A stretch of 53,355 nt of DNA from contig JAURHM010000017.1 in the NCBI GenBank assembly GCA_030833315.1, forward strand, positions 1 to 53,355. Direction: 5' to 3'. Each line of letters starts with the position of its first letter. The first letter of the stretch is position 1. Made by a program: the position numbers and the translations under genes. Below are positions 44,554-53,182 of the stretch, piece after piece. Under the pieces are notes generated by a model that saw only the letters and a list, made by a program, of their open reading frames with translations, did not search any database and was not told where the DNA came from. The DNA is from Burkholderiales bacterium (GTDB lineage: Bacteria > Pseudomonadota > Gammaproteobacteria > Burkholderiales > SG8-41).

Positions 44554-45600
44554 TCATAGCTTGGCGATGATGGCTTCGGCAAAACCTTTGGTGCCGGCAG
44601 TGCCGCCGAGGTCGCGAGTGACCTGCTTCTTTTCGGCCAGGACCGCAGTCATCGCCGCGTCGATGCGATTGGCGGCATCGTGCTCTCCGATGTGGCGCAA
44701 CATCAGCACGCCGGAAAGAATCATCGCCATCGGATTGGCAATGTCCTTGCCGGCGATATCCGGTGCAGTGCCGTGCACGGCTTCGAACATCGCGCAATCG
44801 GGACCGATATTGGCGCCCGGCGCCACACCAAGGCCGCCGACCAGACCGGCCGCGAGGTCGGAAACAATGTCACCGAACAGATTGGCCAGCAGCAGGCCGT
44901 CAAACGATTCCGGCTTGATCACCAGTTCCATGCACAGCGCATCGATGACGCGGGAATCGCAAATGATGTCCGGGAAGTCCTTGGCGACGTCCTGCCCCAC
45001 TTTGAGGAACAGGCCATCGGTCATTTTCATGACATTGGCCTTGTGGCCGATGGTCATCTTGCGGCGGCCGGTTTTTTTCAGGTATTCGAAGCCGTAACGC
45101 GCGGTGCGTTCCGTCGCGCCGCGGGTGATGCGCTTGATGGCTTCGGCGGTGTTATCGTCGACCATGCGCTCGTTGCCAACATACAGGTCTTCACTGTTTT
45201 CACGGAAGATCACCAAGTCGACATTCTGATAGCGCGAGGACACGCCCGGGTAGTTCTTGATCGGACGCACGTTGACGAAAAGCTTCAGTTCCTTGCGCAG
45301 CGCTATGGCGATGCTCGGGTAATCAGCGCGCGATTCCTTGCCGTCCTTCATTCGCTCGATGTTGATGCGGTAGTTGCCGCCGAACGGGGTCTGCGTCGGG
45401 CCTTTGAGCGCCAGCTTGTTACGCTCGATCGACTCAAAAACACTGACTGGCAGCGGTGTGCCGAATTCCTTCTCGGCGCGCAGGCCGACCAGTGCCTCCT
45501 CGAATTCCACTTTTGCACCAGACGCCTTGATGATGGCGCAGGTGGCGCCAACGACTTCCGGACCGATGCCGTCGCCGGGCACCACGGTAACTTTGTTCAA
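44554..45600 (-). CDS. Isocitrate/isopropylmalate dehydrogenase family enzyme (NAD-IDH-like)
   Basis: A 348-aa beta-decarboxylating dehydrogenase. VTVVPGDGIGPEVV, GPTQTPFGGNYRIN, the Arg-rich loop NVRPIKNYPGV, LVIFRENSEDLYVG, the metal site NLFGDIVSDLAAGLVGG and the cofactor loop AVHGTAPDIAGK (Asp in the NAD-specific position) are visible. The family oxidises and decarboxylates 2-hydroxy acids with a vicinal carboxylate, exactly the product type a LeuCD isomerase makes. The start is a TTG at 45600 with GGAG 8 nt upstream; no in-frame ATG fits. Confidence 0.9.
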   Translation of the reverse strand: MNKVTVVPGDGIGPEVVGATCAIIKASGAKVEFEEALVGLRAEKEFGTPLPVSVFESIERNKLALKGPTQTPFGGNYRINIERMKDGKESRADYPSIAIALRKELKLFVNVRPIKNYPGVSSRYQNVDLVIFRENSEDLYVGNERMVDDNTAEAIKRITRGATERTARYGFEYLKKTGRRKMTIGHKANVMKMTDGLFLKVGQDVAKDFPDIICDSRVIDALCMELVIKPESFDGLLLANLFGDIVSDLAAGLVGGLGVAPGANIGPDCAMFEAVHGTAPDIAGKDIANPMAMILSGVLMLRHIGEHDAANRIDAAMTAVLAEKKQVTRDLGGTAGTKGFAEAIIAKL

Positions 45601-45653
45601 AACGCATTCTCCAGATCAGCAAATTTAAAATTCAAAGGTAAATACAAAGACGC

Positions 45654-47162
45654 TTAGCTCTCGTCGCCTTTGCTGCCCAGCTTGCGTAGCATGGGCATGA
45701 CAAAAGGCAGCGCCACGGAAATGACCGACATCGCCAGCAGGGTCACCGTGATGCCGCTGTTGTAAAAGATCTTCAACTCACCACCAGAGATAGTCATCGC
45801 CTGACGGAATGACTGTTCCATGATGCCGCCCAGCACCAGCGACAGCACCAGGGGCGCTACCGGGATGTCGAGCTTGTTGAAAACATAACCGATGACGCCG
45901 AATATCAGGATCAGCCACAGGTCGACCGTGCTGCCGTTGATGGCATATGCGCCGATAACCGAAATGGCCACGATCAGCGGATAGAGGATGCCGACGGGAA
46001 TATAGAGCAGCCGCACGAACAGGCCGATCAGCGGCAGGTTGAGGATAACCAGCATGATGTTGCCGACATACATGCTGTTGATCAGGCCCCAAACCAGATC
46101 CGGCCGGTTCTGGAACAGCAGCGGACCCGGCTGCACTCCATACATGATGAAGGCGCCAAGCATGACCGCCGTCGCGCCGCCGCCGGGAACACCCAGCGTC
46201 AACAGCGGCACCAGAGCGCCTGCGGTATCGGAGTTGTTGGCCGATTCCGGACCAGCCACACCTTCGATCGCGCCGTGACCGAACTCTTCCGGATGCTTCG
46301 ACATCCGTTTCTCGGTGGTATAGGACATGATCGAGGCAATGGTGCCGCCGGCCCCCGGCAATACGCCGATGACAAAACCGATGATGCCGCCGCGCCAGAT
46401 CGGACCTATCGAGCGCTGCCATTCCTCTTTGGTCAACCACAGCTTGCCGGTGATTTTCATCGCCTTGGCTGATGTGCCGCGGTAGATGTCCTCCAAACCG
46501 CGGAACACTTCGGCCATCGCAAACAACCCGACCACAACGACAACGAAACCGACGCCGTCCTGGAATTCCGGAATGCCCATGGTGTAGCGCGCCTGACCGC
46601 TCTGCAGGTCGATGCCAATGGTGGCGATCATCAGGCCGAAAATGGTCGCAATGACGCCCTTCGCCGGTGATTCACCGGTCAGCGTCGAGACCGCGGTCAT
46701 GGCAAACAGCATCAGCGTGAAATATTCGGCGGGACCGAATTTCAGCGCCATCGACGCCAAGGGGACGGCAAACAGCGTAAGGCCGATGACGCCGATGGTG
46801 CCGGCAATGAACGAGCCGATCGCCGACACGGCGAGCGCCGCCCCGGCGCGCCCTTTGCGCGCCATTTCATAACCGTCAATCGAGGTCATCACCGAGGCCG
46901 CCTCCCCCGGGGTGCGGATCAGGATGGCCGTGGTGGAGCCGCCGTATTTGGCGCCGTAATAAATACCGCATAGCATGATCAGCGCCGAGGTCGGATTCAT
47001 GCCGTAGGTGATCGGAATCAGCAGCGCAATGCCGGCAGAGGGTCCGATGCCGGGCAGCACGCCGATGATGGTGCCCATCAGCACGCCTAGGAAGGTGTAC
47101 CAGAGATTCATCGGCTGCATGCAGACGACGAAGCCGTTGAGGATGTGGGTCAGGGTTTCCAT
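45654..47162 (-). CDS. tctA: Tripartite tricarboxylate transporter large permease TctA
   Basis: A 502-aa polytopic permease of the TTT family. Signatures are LGVLMGTIIGVLPGIGPSAG, YYGAKYGGSTTAILIRTPGE, a second GFVIGVLPGAGGTIASIMSY and GPESANNSDTAGALVPLLTL. It works with TctB and periplasmic Bug receptors, driven by an ion gradient. It starts 7 nt after tctB and precedes the IDH-like gene by 53 bp. Confidence 0.96.
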   Translation of the reverse strand: METLTHILNGFVVCMQPMNLWYTFLGVLMGTIIGVLPGIGPSAGIALLIPITYGMNPTSALIMLCGIYYGAKYGGSTTAILIRTPGEAASVMTSIDGYEMARKGRAGAALAVSAIGSFIAGTIGVIGLTLFAVPLASMALKFGPAEYFTLMLFAMTAVSTLTGESPAKGVIATIFGLMIATIGIDLQSGQARYTMGIPEFQDGVGFVVVVVGLFAMAEVFRGLEDIYRGTSAKAMKITGKLWLTKEEWQRSIGPIWRGGIIGFVIGVLPGAGGTIASIMSYTTEKRMSKHPEEFGHGAIEGVAGPESANNSDTAGALVPLLTLGVPGGGATAVMLGAFIMYGVQPGPLLFQNRPDLVWGLINSMYVGNIMLVILNLPLIGLFVRLLYIPVGILYPLIVAISVIGAYAINGSTVDLWLILIFGVIGYVFNKLDIPVAPLVLSLVLGGIMEQSFRQAMTISGGELKIFYNSGITVTLLAMSVISVALPFVMPMLRKLGSKGDES

Positions 47163-47169
47163 GGCGGCC

Positions 47170-47646
47170 TCAGAACGGCAGGATGCCGGGCGGCAGGTTC
47201 ACGCCCAGCAGCTTGGTGAACATGAAATAGCTGATCACCGCGAATAGCACGCTGGTCAGCATATTCATCAGCCAGCGCTTGCGGTTGAACGCCACGGTCA
47301 GTGCCAGCAGATAGCTTGCGGTCGACAGGATGAACCCCAGGGGCTCGAAAGCGATGATATAAACCGCCGTCCAAACCGCAATCGCCACCACCAGCCAGTG
47401 GTGCTTATCCCATTTGGGCTCATCCGACACTTCACCCTTGTCCGCCGAAAGCCTGGCCTTGGCCGAGTTGCGGATGATTTCGACAAGCAGCATGACTGCG
47501 CCAAGCAGCAATCCGACGCCGAGCATGCGCGGAAAGGCTTTCGGCCCCAGCGGATCGCCCAGCTCCAGCGTGGGAATCTGTGCTGTCGCCCAAAAATAAA
47601 CGCCGGCGAGCACCACTGTGCAGGCCAGAATAATGCGATCAGCCAT
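47170..47646 (-). CDS. tctB: Tripartite tricarboxylate transporter small permease TctB
   Basis: A 158-aa protein with four predicted membrane helices (IILACTVVLAGVYFWA, FPRMLGVGLLLGAVMLLVEI, two more in the C-terminal half) and the family pattern LGDPLGPKAFPRMLG. GGAGGAG lies shortly upstream of the ATG. It is the first gene of the nine-gene minus-strand operon running to 37833. The promoter should be in the long gap 47647-48280. Confidence 0.93.
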   Translation of the reverse strand: MADRIILACTVVLAGVYFWATAQIPTLELGDPLGPKAFPRMLGVGLLLGAVMLLVEIIRNSAKARLSADKGEVSDEPKWDKHHWLVVAIAVWTAVYIIAFEPLGFILSTASYLLALTVAFNRKRWLMNMLTSVLFAVISYFMFTKLLGVNLPPGILPF

Positions 47647-48280
47647 TATTGTTTTACTCCTCCGAAAATCAGCTTGATGGTCGTCAATGCGGCTGCAGGA
47701 TTGGTCTTGCCGTCTTGTGGCGCCCTGCGCATTGCGTGTGTTTCGCAGCGCGAAATCTTAACCGAGTTCGACTGGGGTGTGTTGATGCACTGCGACCAAG
47801 TGGCCGGATCGTGGACCCGCATAAAACCATGCTTCCGCAGTCTTGCTGGCACCGTTAAAGTGCGATTGTGATCCGCACTTGCCCCGATGCGCAAAACGAA
47901 AGTCTGGAGTGATCTTCCGAGTGTGCAGATGAGCCCGTGAATGCACGGCACAGCAGCACAGGATTTGTGCGTGTGACGCCAAACTTAAGACCGCAACGGT
48001 AGACAATACACGCTTGATCTCGACGGCGCTGAACTGCCTTGCAGCTACCCTTCGGATGTGGATACCACAATTAATTGTTTTTAAATGATTTTTTCACTTT
48101 AACGCCAAGCCACCGCAGGGCACCGTCGACGCAAGGAGTCACCGTAACAAACGCAAGCCCAGCCTGATCCCGGACCTCGAATGTCGGTGCAGAACAACAA
48201 TCCGCTGCCGCACGTTTACAATCCGTTATCCGCCGGTGTCCGTCGAAGCCGGCGGCGTTTACTTTCTTCCTCAGGCCCCC
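47647..48280. other. 634-bp intergenic region between divergent tctB and the FAD oxidase gene
   Basis: This is the longest gap in the window. I see no convincing gene: short frames such as 47646-47951 (minus) lack family features and a ribosome site. Positions 48065-48103 are AT-rich and would suit promoters of the divergent units. No tRNA, no clear terminator and no known riboswitch core was recognised. Confidence 0.5.
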
Positions 48281-49705
48281 ATGAACGATCGCAGCCCCGC
48301 TTCCGTAGTTGACCGCATCCGCAGCGCCCTCGGCCCACAGGCCGTACTCACCGATGCCGCTGACCTAGAGCCTTATGTCGTGGACTGGCGCGGCGTTTAC
48401 CGCGGTAACGCGGCAGCAGTGGTGCGCCCCGCCAATACCGCCGAAGTCGCCGCGGTAATGAAGATCTGCGCCGAATCCGGCACACCGGTCGTCCCTCAGG
48501 GCGGAAATACGGGCATGTGCGGCGCTTCAGTGCCTAATGCCGGCGGTGGAGAAATCGTGCTGACGCTGGCGCGCATGAACAAAGTGCTCGACGTCGATCC
48601 GATGAACAATACGCTGACTGCGGAGGCAGGCTGCGTGCTGGCCACCATCCAGCAGGCGGCATCCGATGCTAACCGGCTGTTTCCGCTGAGCCTCGGCGCT
48701 GAGGGCAGTTGCCAGATCGGTGGCAACCTGTCGACCAATGCCGGTGGTGTGAATGTGCTGCGTTACGGCAATACCCGCGACCTGGTACTGGGTGTTGAGG
48801 TTGTTCTGCCCGACGGTCGTATCTGGAACGGACTCCGGGGCCTGCGCAAGGACAATACCGGCTACGACCTCAAACATCTGTTCATCGGCGCCGAAGGCAC
48901 ACTGGGCATCATTACCGCAGCAACGCTGAAACTGTTCCCCCGCGCCGCCGCCAATGCCACGGCATGGATGGCCGTGCCCCATCCGGAAGCAGCACTGAAA
49001 CTGCTGGCGCTGATGCGCCGCCATTGCAATGACCGCATCACGGCCTTCGAACTAATATCACGGCACAGCCTCGAACTGGTGTGGAAGCATGTTCCCGGCA
49101 CGCGTGACCCGATCACCGAGCCACACCCCTGGTATGTGCTGACCGAACTTGCCGACGCCGGCAATGAACAGGCCCTGCGCGCCGATCTGGAGACCGCACT
49201 GGAAGAAGCCCTGCAGCAGTCTCTGGTGGATGATGTCGTCATCGCAGAAAACCGCACACAGGCCCAGGCCCTGTGGCATATGCGTGAATCGATCCCCGAA
49301 GGCGCACGTCAGGAGCCGGTGATGGTGTACCGGCATGACATTGCCGTTGCTGTGGGTCGCATTCCTGAATTCATCCGTGAAGCGCAGGTGGCGCTGGAAG
49401 CGCGTTTCCCCGGAGTGCGGTTGATTTGCTTCGGCCATCTCGGTGACGGCAATCTGCATTACAACGCCTACCTGCCTGAACGCCTGCGCTCGGATGCCGC
49501 AGCCCGCGATGCACATGACGTTACCGAAACGGTATACGACATCGTGAAGCAGTACGGCGGCAGCTTCAGCGCCGAACACGGCATCGGACTGTCCAAGGTC
49601 GCCGAACTCGTGCATTACAAAAACCCGGTCGAGCTCGACCTGATGCGCACCGTCAAGCGGGCGCTCGACCCGAAGGGCCTGATGAATCCGGGTAAGGTTC
49701 TTTAA
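48281..49705 (+). CDS. FAD-linked oxidase, D-2-hydroxyacid dehydrogenase (GlcD)-like
   Basis: A 474-aa flavoprotein of the vanillyl-alcohol-oxidase/PCMH superfamily, with the N-terminal FAD domain (VVRPANTAEVAAVMKICAE, PQGGNTGMCGASVPNAGG, SLGAEGSCQIGGNLSTNAGG) and the C-terminal metal-binding half (CFGHLGDGNLHYNAYLPE, FSAEHGIGLSK). This is the pattern of D-lactate, glycolate and D-2-hydroxyglutarate dehydrogenases. Oxidation of a D-2-hydroxy acid would suit the neighbouring carboxylate operon. I used the ATG at 48281; an in-frame GTG at 48236 would add an unconserved 15 residues. Confidence 0.9.
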   Translation: MNDRSPASVVDRIRSALGPQAVLTDAADLEPYVVDWRGVYRGNAAAVVRPANTAEVAAVMKICAESGTPVVPQGGNTGMCGASVPNAGGGEIVLTLARMNKVLDVDPMNNTLTAEAGCVLATIQQAASDANRLFPLSLGAEGSCQIGGNLSTNAGGVNVLRYGNTRDLVLGVEVVLPDGRIWNGLRGLRKDNTGYDLKHLFIGAEGTLGIITAATLKLFPRAAANATAWMAVPHPEAALKLLALMRRHCNDRITAFELISRHSLELVWKHVPGTRDPITEPHPWYVLTELADAGNEQALRADLETALEEALQQSLVDDVVIAENRTQAQALWHMRESIPEGARQEPVMVYRHDIAVAVGRIPEFIREAQVALEARFPGVRLICFGHLGDGNLHYNAYLPERLRSDAAARDAHDVTETVYDIVKQYGGSFSAEHGIGLSKVAELVHYKNPVELDLMRTVKRALDPKGLMNPGKVL

Positions 49706-50073
49706 GCTGCCGCGACAAACAGTCCGATGACGCAGAACAATCCTGCGGACCAGACCAGCGATCGCAGCATTGGCCGGTCATAAAGATAGGCCAGCGTGTA
49801 GATGATCCGGAAGCCGATAAAAGCAACGGCGAGCATGTCGATCGTGCCCTGCCGGCCACCGGCCAGGTGTGCGATGATCACCGCCGCGGCGAACAGCGGA
49901 AATGCTTCGAAGGCATTCAGTTGCGCCCAGTAGGCGCGCTGCTGGCGCGGCGGCAACTGTTCGACACCGGCCCGCGGCGCTGCATTATCGTAAGTGCGGC
50001 GCCACTTGGAAGCGACCGTGGGCCAATAAGGCAGAAGGCCGGCGACAAGGATCATCCAGTAGGCGGTGGTCAT
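49702..50073 (-). CDS. MAPEG-family membrane protein
   Basis: A 123-aa four-helix membrane protein of the MAPEG (eicosanoid/glutathione metabolism) type. The family signature is the segment RAYWAQLNAFEAFPLFAAAV, followed by FIGFRIIYTLAYLYDRP. Bacterial members are of uncertain function; some have glutathione-dependent activity. It is convergent with the FAD oxidase gene (4-bp overlap) and divergent from msrB. Confidence 0.9.
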   Translation of the reverse strand: MTTAYWMILVAGLLPYWPTVASKWRRTYDNAAPRAGVEQLPPRQQRAYWAQLNAFEAFPLFAAAVIIAHLAGGRQGTIDMLAVAFIGFRIIYTLAYLYDRPMLRSLVWSAGLFCVIGLFVAAA

Positions 50074-50169
50074 GGGGCGCTCTCCGTAACAGGCTGGTCG
50101 GGAATAAACAGCGAAATTCAGGAATGGATGCGGAACTAAATACGGGACAATTCAGCCCAAGGAGTGATT

Positions 50170-50565
50170 ATGAGTGAAAAAATCAAAAAGACCGACGCCG
50201 AATGGAAAGCACAGCTGACGCCCCAGCAGTTTGAGGTGGCGCGCCGCAAGGGCACCGAGCGGGCCTTTACCGGCGAATACTGGGATAACCATGAGAACGG
50301 CGTCTACCGTTGCGTCTGCTGTGGCGCCGATCTGTTCAATGCCGCAGAAAAATTCGAATCCGGCACCGGCTGGCCGAGTTTCTGGCAGCCTGCGGTATCC
50401 GAAAATGTGGCAACCGAGGAGGATAACGGCTTTTTCATGACCCGCACCGAAGTGCTGTGCAGCCGTTGCGATGCGCATCTGGGTCACGTATTCGAGGACG
50501 GCCCGAAACCGACCGGCCTGCGTTACTGCATCAATTCGGCGGCGCTCAAGTTCGAGAAAAAGTGA
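50170..50565 (+). CDS. msrB: Peptide-methionine (R)-S-oxide reductase
   Basis: A 131-aa MsrB that repairs methionine-R-sulfoxide. The zinc-binding CxxC pairs are CVCCGADLF and [12 protein letters not shown], the substrate region is [10 protein letters not shown], and the catalytic Cys is in [17 protein letters not shown] lies 6-11 nt before ATG 50170; the in-frame GTG at 50164 overlaps that Shine-Dalgarno and is not used. Its stop overlaps the GTG start of the next gene. Confidence 0.97.
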   Translation: MSEKIKKTDAEWKAQLTPQQFEVARRKGTERAFTGEYWDNHENGVYRCVCCGADLFNAAEKFESGTGWPSFWQPAVSENVATEEDNGFFMTRTEVLCSRCDAHLGHVFEDGPKPTGLRYCINSAALKFEKK

Positions 50566-51257
50566 ACCGCGCCATACGTCGCGCCTTTGATCAGGCGGCC
50601 GCAGCCCTGATCGCCGAATTCGAACGAACCGGACCCTACCCCGGTCAGGAAGTCACACCGCCAGTACTCGCCGAAGTCATCCGGCAATGCCTGGAGACCC
50701 GCCGGCAGATGGATGCCGAGGAACTGGAACTGCCGCTGGAAGAAGTTGATGAACTCGGCAGCAGCGCGCTGGAGTGCCTGGCGGACATGGGTCTGTGGGC
50801 ATGGCAACTGAAGCTCGACGACCATCGCGCCGCCATCGAGGATCTGGCGCTGGACATGGCCCTGTGGATCGCCAAACAAGGCGGTGAAATTACCATCCTG
50901 GAACCCGCCGTCAACGCCCTCGCCCGTGAAGCTGATCACACCCGCGATGCGGCAGCACTCAAAGCTCTTTTTGAGCGTGCCTGCAGCCTGATCGCACAGG
51001 TGGCGCCGGCAATCACCGAAAGCAGTGATCTCGCCGATCTGCAGCCCTGGCTGATGCTGCATTTCAACTGCGCGATCATCGCCACGCGGACCCAGCAGCC
51101 GGATCTGATGAATGCAGCCTACGATCTGCTGGAAACCCATATACCTGAGCATTGCCGGGCTTTTTACGCCGAGGGGGTCCGCGAATCGTCAAAACCCGCT
51201 TATGGCCCGCAGGTCGGCGACCTGATGCGGGAGCGTCTCGCCAAATGGACGGCCTGA
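50562..51257 (+). CDS. Conserved-looking helical protein of unknown function, coupled to msrB
   Basis: A 231-aa, mostly alpha-helical, soluble protein without signal peptide or clear motif ([20 protein letters not shown] at the start, [20 protein letters not shown] late). The start is the GTG of the GTGA overlap with the msrB stop, so translation is probably coupled. The frame is open further upstream but only as a shadow inside msrB. I do not recognise a family. Confidence 0.75.
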   Translation: MNRAIRRAFDQAAAALIAEFERTGPYPGQEVTPPVLAEVIRQCLETRRQMDAEELELPLEEVDELGSSALECLADMGLWAWQLKLDDHRAAIEDLALDMALWIAKQGGEITILEPAVNALAREADHTRDAAALKALFERACSLIAQVAPAITESSDLADLQPWLMLHFNCAIIATRTQQPDLMNAAYDLLETHIPEHCRAFYAEGVRESSKPAYGPQVGDLMRERLAKWTA

Positions 51258-51282
51258 TGACAAGCATGGATAATGGCCGGTC

Positions 51283-51822
51283 ATGAAATTCCTGTTTGAT
51301 ATTTTCCCGGTCATCCTGTTTTTTGCCGCTTTCAAGCTGTATGGCATTTACATTGCGACGACAGTTGCCATCGTGGCTACGGTGCTGCAGATCGCCTGGA
51401 GCTCGTTCAGGCATCGCAAAGTCGACAACATGCAATGGATCAGCCTCGCGCTGATTGTCGTTTTTGGCGGCGCCACGCTGCTGCTCAAGGACGAGACCTT
51501 CATCAAGTGGAAACCGACCGTGCTCTACTGGCTGTTTGCCTCGGTGCTGATCCTGTCTCACCTGTTTTTCAACAAGAACTTGATCCGTTCGATGATGGAG
51601 CAGCAGGTCAGCGCGCCGGACCCGGTATGGGTCAAACTGCTGTTCGGCTGGGTCGGTTTTTTCGCGGTGATGGGTGTGCTCAATCTGTATGTCGCCTTCA
51701 ACTACTCGACCGACACCTGGGTCAGTTTCAAGCTTTTTGGCGGCATCGGCCTGATGCTGCTGTTTGTTCTGGGACAGGCCTTTGTGCTGGCCCCGCACAT
51801 GAAGGAAAAGAGCGGCGAATGA
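51283..51822 (+). CDS. yciB: Septation protein A / inner-membrane-spanning protein YciB
   Basis: A 179-aa protein with about five helices and the family start [53 protein letters not shown] and [20 protein letters not shown] are typical. YciB/IspZ affects cell-envelope integrity and septation in enterics and Shigella. It precedes the bolA-like gene by 19 bp, a common betaproteobacterial arrangement. Confidence 0.96.
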   Translation: MKFLFDIFPVILFFAAFKLYGIYIATTVAIVATVLQIAWSSFRHRKVDNMQWISLALIVVFGGATLLLKDETFIKWKPTVLYWLFASVLILSHLFFNKNLIRSMMEQQVSAPDPVWVKLLFGWVGFFAVMGVLNLYVAFNYSTDTWVSFKLFGGIGLMLLFVLGQAFVLAPHMKEKSGE

Positions 51823-51841
51823 TCCTGCGCTCGACCGGATC

Positions 51842-52105
51842 ATGACCGTTGCCGACACCATCCGCGACAAACTCGCCCTGCTCGAACCGGAATCGATCGA
51901 ATTGCTGGATGAATCCGGCCGGCATATCGGTCACGAAGGCGCCAAAGGCGGCGGCGGACATTACCAGCTGATTATTGTGTCGCAGGCTTTTGCCCATAAA
52001 CCGCTGCAATCCCGGCACCGCATGGTGTATGAGGCGCTGGGCGGGATGATGCACAAGGAAATCCACGCACTCGCCATCAAGGCGTATGCTCCGGACGAAA
52101 TATGA
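51842..52105 (+). CDS. BolA-family protein
   Basis: An 87-aa single BolA domain with the invariant His in SGRHIGHEGAK and the pattern QSRHRMVYEALGGMMHKEIHALAIKAY. BolA proteins bind monothiol glutaredoxins and Fe-S clusters and influence stress morphology. It is unclear whether this is BolA or the IbaG-like branch. It sits between yciB (19 bp) and the parvulin gene (ATGA at the stop). Confidence 0.93.
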   Translation: MTVADTIRDKLALLEPESIELLDESGRHIGHEGAKGGGGHYQLIIVSQAFAHKPLQSRHRMVYEALGGMMHKEIHALAIKAYAPDEI

Positions 52106-52134
52106 CCATGAACACCCTCAGAGGATTTGTTGCC

Positions 52135-52908
52135 ATGCCCAAGAAAACTTCCCCTATCCTGCTGCTCGCAGTCACCGCGGCTTTTGCGACAACTCCAGCA
52201 TTCGCTCAGGTGGCTAAGGTCAACGGGGTATCCATCCCCCAATCGCGTTCTGACATCCTGCTGAAGGAAGTCACCTCACAAGGCCGTCCGGATTCCCCCG
52301 AACTGCGCACGATGATCAAGCAGGAACTGGTCAGCCGTGAAGTCATGTCCCAGGAAGCCGTCAAAATGGGCTTGAACAAGAATCCGGAAGTCAGCGCACA
52401 GCTTGATATCGCCCGCCAGAGCGTCCTGGTCGGGGCCTTCCTCAACGAAGCCGCGAAACGCAATGTGCCCGGGGAAGATGCCTTGAAAAAAGCCTACGAA
52501 CGCTTCAAGGACAGCCCCGCCGCCAATGAGTACTGGGCACGTCACATCCTCGTTACCAGCGAGGCTGAAGCCAAGGAAATAATCACCCGCCTGAAGGCCG
52601 GCGCCGATTTCGCCAAGATCGCAGCAGAGAAATCCATCGATGAGGGCACAAAAGCCCAAGGCGGAGACCTGAATTGGTCTCCGCCAGCACGATATGTCCG
52701 CCCGTTTGCAGAAGCCCTGGCCAGCCTCAAAAAAGGCGACATGACGGAAGCCCCGGTGCAGACCAACTTTGGCTGGCATGTTATACGCGTTGAAGACGTC
52801 CGTCCGCTGAGCTATGAGGCGATCAAGCCGCAACTGCAGCAGGTCGTGCAGCGTGAAAACGTGCAGAAAGTTATCGAAGACCTTCGCGCCAAGGCAAAAG
52901 TCGAATAA
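52135..52908 (+). CDS. Periplasmic parvulin-type peptidyl-prolyl isomerase
   Basis: A 257-aa SurA/PrsA-like chaperone. The signal peptide MPKKTSPILLLAVTAAFA ends near TTPAFAQ. An N-terminal helical chaperone part (about 30-115) is followed by a PpiC/rotamase domain (about 120-215): ARHILVTSEAEAKEIITRL, DLNWSPPARYVRPFAEAL and NFGWHVIRVEDVRP. I use the ATG at 52135 (AGAGGA 9-14 nt upstream, directly before the signal peptide). An ATG at 52102 overlaps the bolA stop (ATGA) and would add 11 polar residues. Confidence 0.92.
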   Translation: MPKKTSPILLLAVTAAFATTPAFAQVAKVNGVSIPQSRSDILLKEVTSQGRPDSPELRTMIKQELVSREVMSQEAVKMGLNKNPEVSAQLDIARQSVLVGAFLNEAAKRNVPGEDALKKAYERFKDSPAANEYWARHILVTSEAEAKEIITRLKAGADFAKIAAEKSIDEGTKAQGGDLNWSPPARYVRPFAEALASLKKGDMTEAPVQTNFGWHVIRVEDVRPLSYEAIKPQLQQVVQRENVQKVIEDLRAKAKVE

Positions 52909-52933
52909 GCAGCACACGCAGCCGCAAAGGCAG

Positions 52934-52937
52934 GTCA
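52934..52937 (+). repeat. Left copy of 4-bp target duplication (GTCA)
   Basis: GTCA directly precedes the left terminal repeat of the miniature IS3 element, and the same GTCA follows its right end at 53152-53155. Four-base duplications occur in part of the IS3 family (IS407 group). Confidence 0.6.
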
Positions 52938-52979
52938 TGACCTGCCCCCATGAGTAGTTACACAGCCGCGTAGAGTCCG
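52938..52979 (+). repeat. Left terminal inverted repeat of the IS3 derivative
   Basis: It starts TGACCTGCCCCCATGAG and ends TAGAGTCCG. It matches the reverse complement of 53109-53151 with 13 identical leading bases and nine identical trailing bases; the middle is imperfect. Confidence 0.85.
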
Positions 52980-53108
52980 ACTATGCCGAAAGGAGTCGGA
53001 CATGAAGAAGCGGTTTATAGAAAATTAACCACAGCCGGCCGCATAGTGCGCTCGGCTATCTCACCCCGGCCGAGTTTTCTGCACAGCGAAAACCAGGTAA
53101 TTTAACCC

Positions 53109-53151
53109 CGGACTCTACATTGGCCTGTGGCTAATTCTTGGGGGCAGGTCA
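53109..53151 (-). repeat. Right terminal inverted repeat of the IS3 derivative
   Basis: Read on the minus strand it starts TGACCTGCCCCCAAGAATT and ends TGTAGAGTCCG. It overlaps the last codons and stop of the residual orfB. Confidence 0.85.
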
Positions 53152-53155
53152 GTCA
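53152..53155 (+). repeat. Right copy of 4-bp target duplication (GTCA)
   Basis: It matches 52934-52937 on the other side of the element. Confidence 0.6.
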
Positions 53156-53182
53156 CAAAGGCAATAGACTGAAAGACAAAAG

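Larger units (their letters stand above)
52938..53151. mobile_element. Internally deleted IS3-family element (214 bp)
   Basis: The ends are imperfect inverted repeats of about 42 bp beginning TGACCTGCCCCCA (52938-52979 and 53109-53151, the latter in reverse). Between them lies the start of an IS3 orfA: AAAGGAG, then ATG at 53002 reading MKKRF, after which it goes off to IEN and a stop. The end of orfB follows: NHSRPHSALGYLTPAEF, in frame to TAA at 53132-53134. The middle of both genes, including the whole catalytic domain, is missing. The joint lies near 53014-53027. It cannot transpose on its own, but the intact ends could be moved in trans. Confidence 0.88.

Noticed and set aside
47646-47951. 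101-codon minus-strand frame upstream of tctB
   Set aside because: No ribosome site, no recognisable domain and odd composition; it overlaps the tctB leader, so I left it as intergenic.
52925-53163. 8-bp direct repeat CAAAGGCA on both sides of the IS3 derivative as its target duplication
   Set aside because: The copies are separated from the TG...CA element ends by a few bases, whereas GTCA abuts both ends. The octamers more likely were already near each other before insertion.
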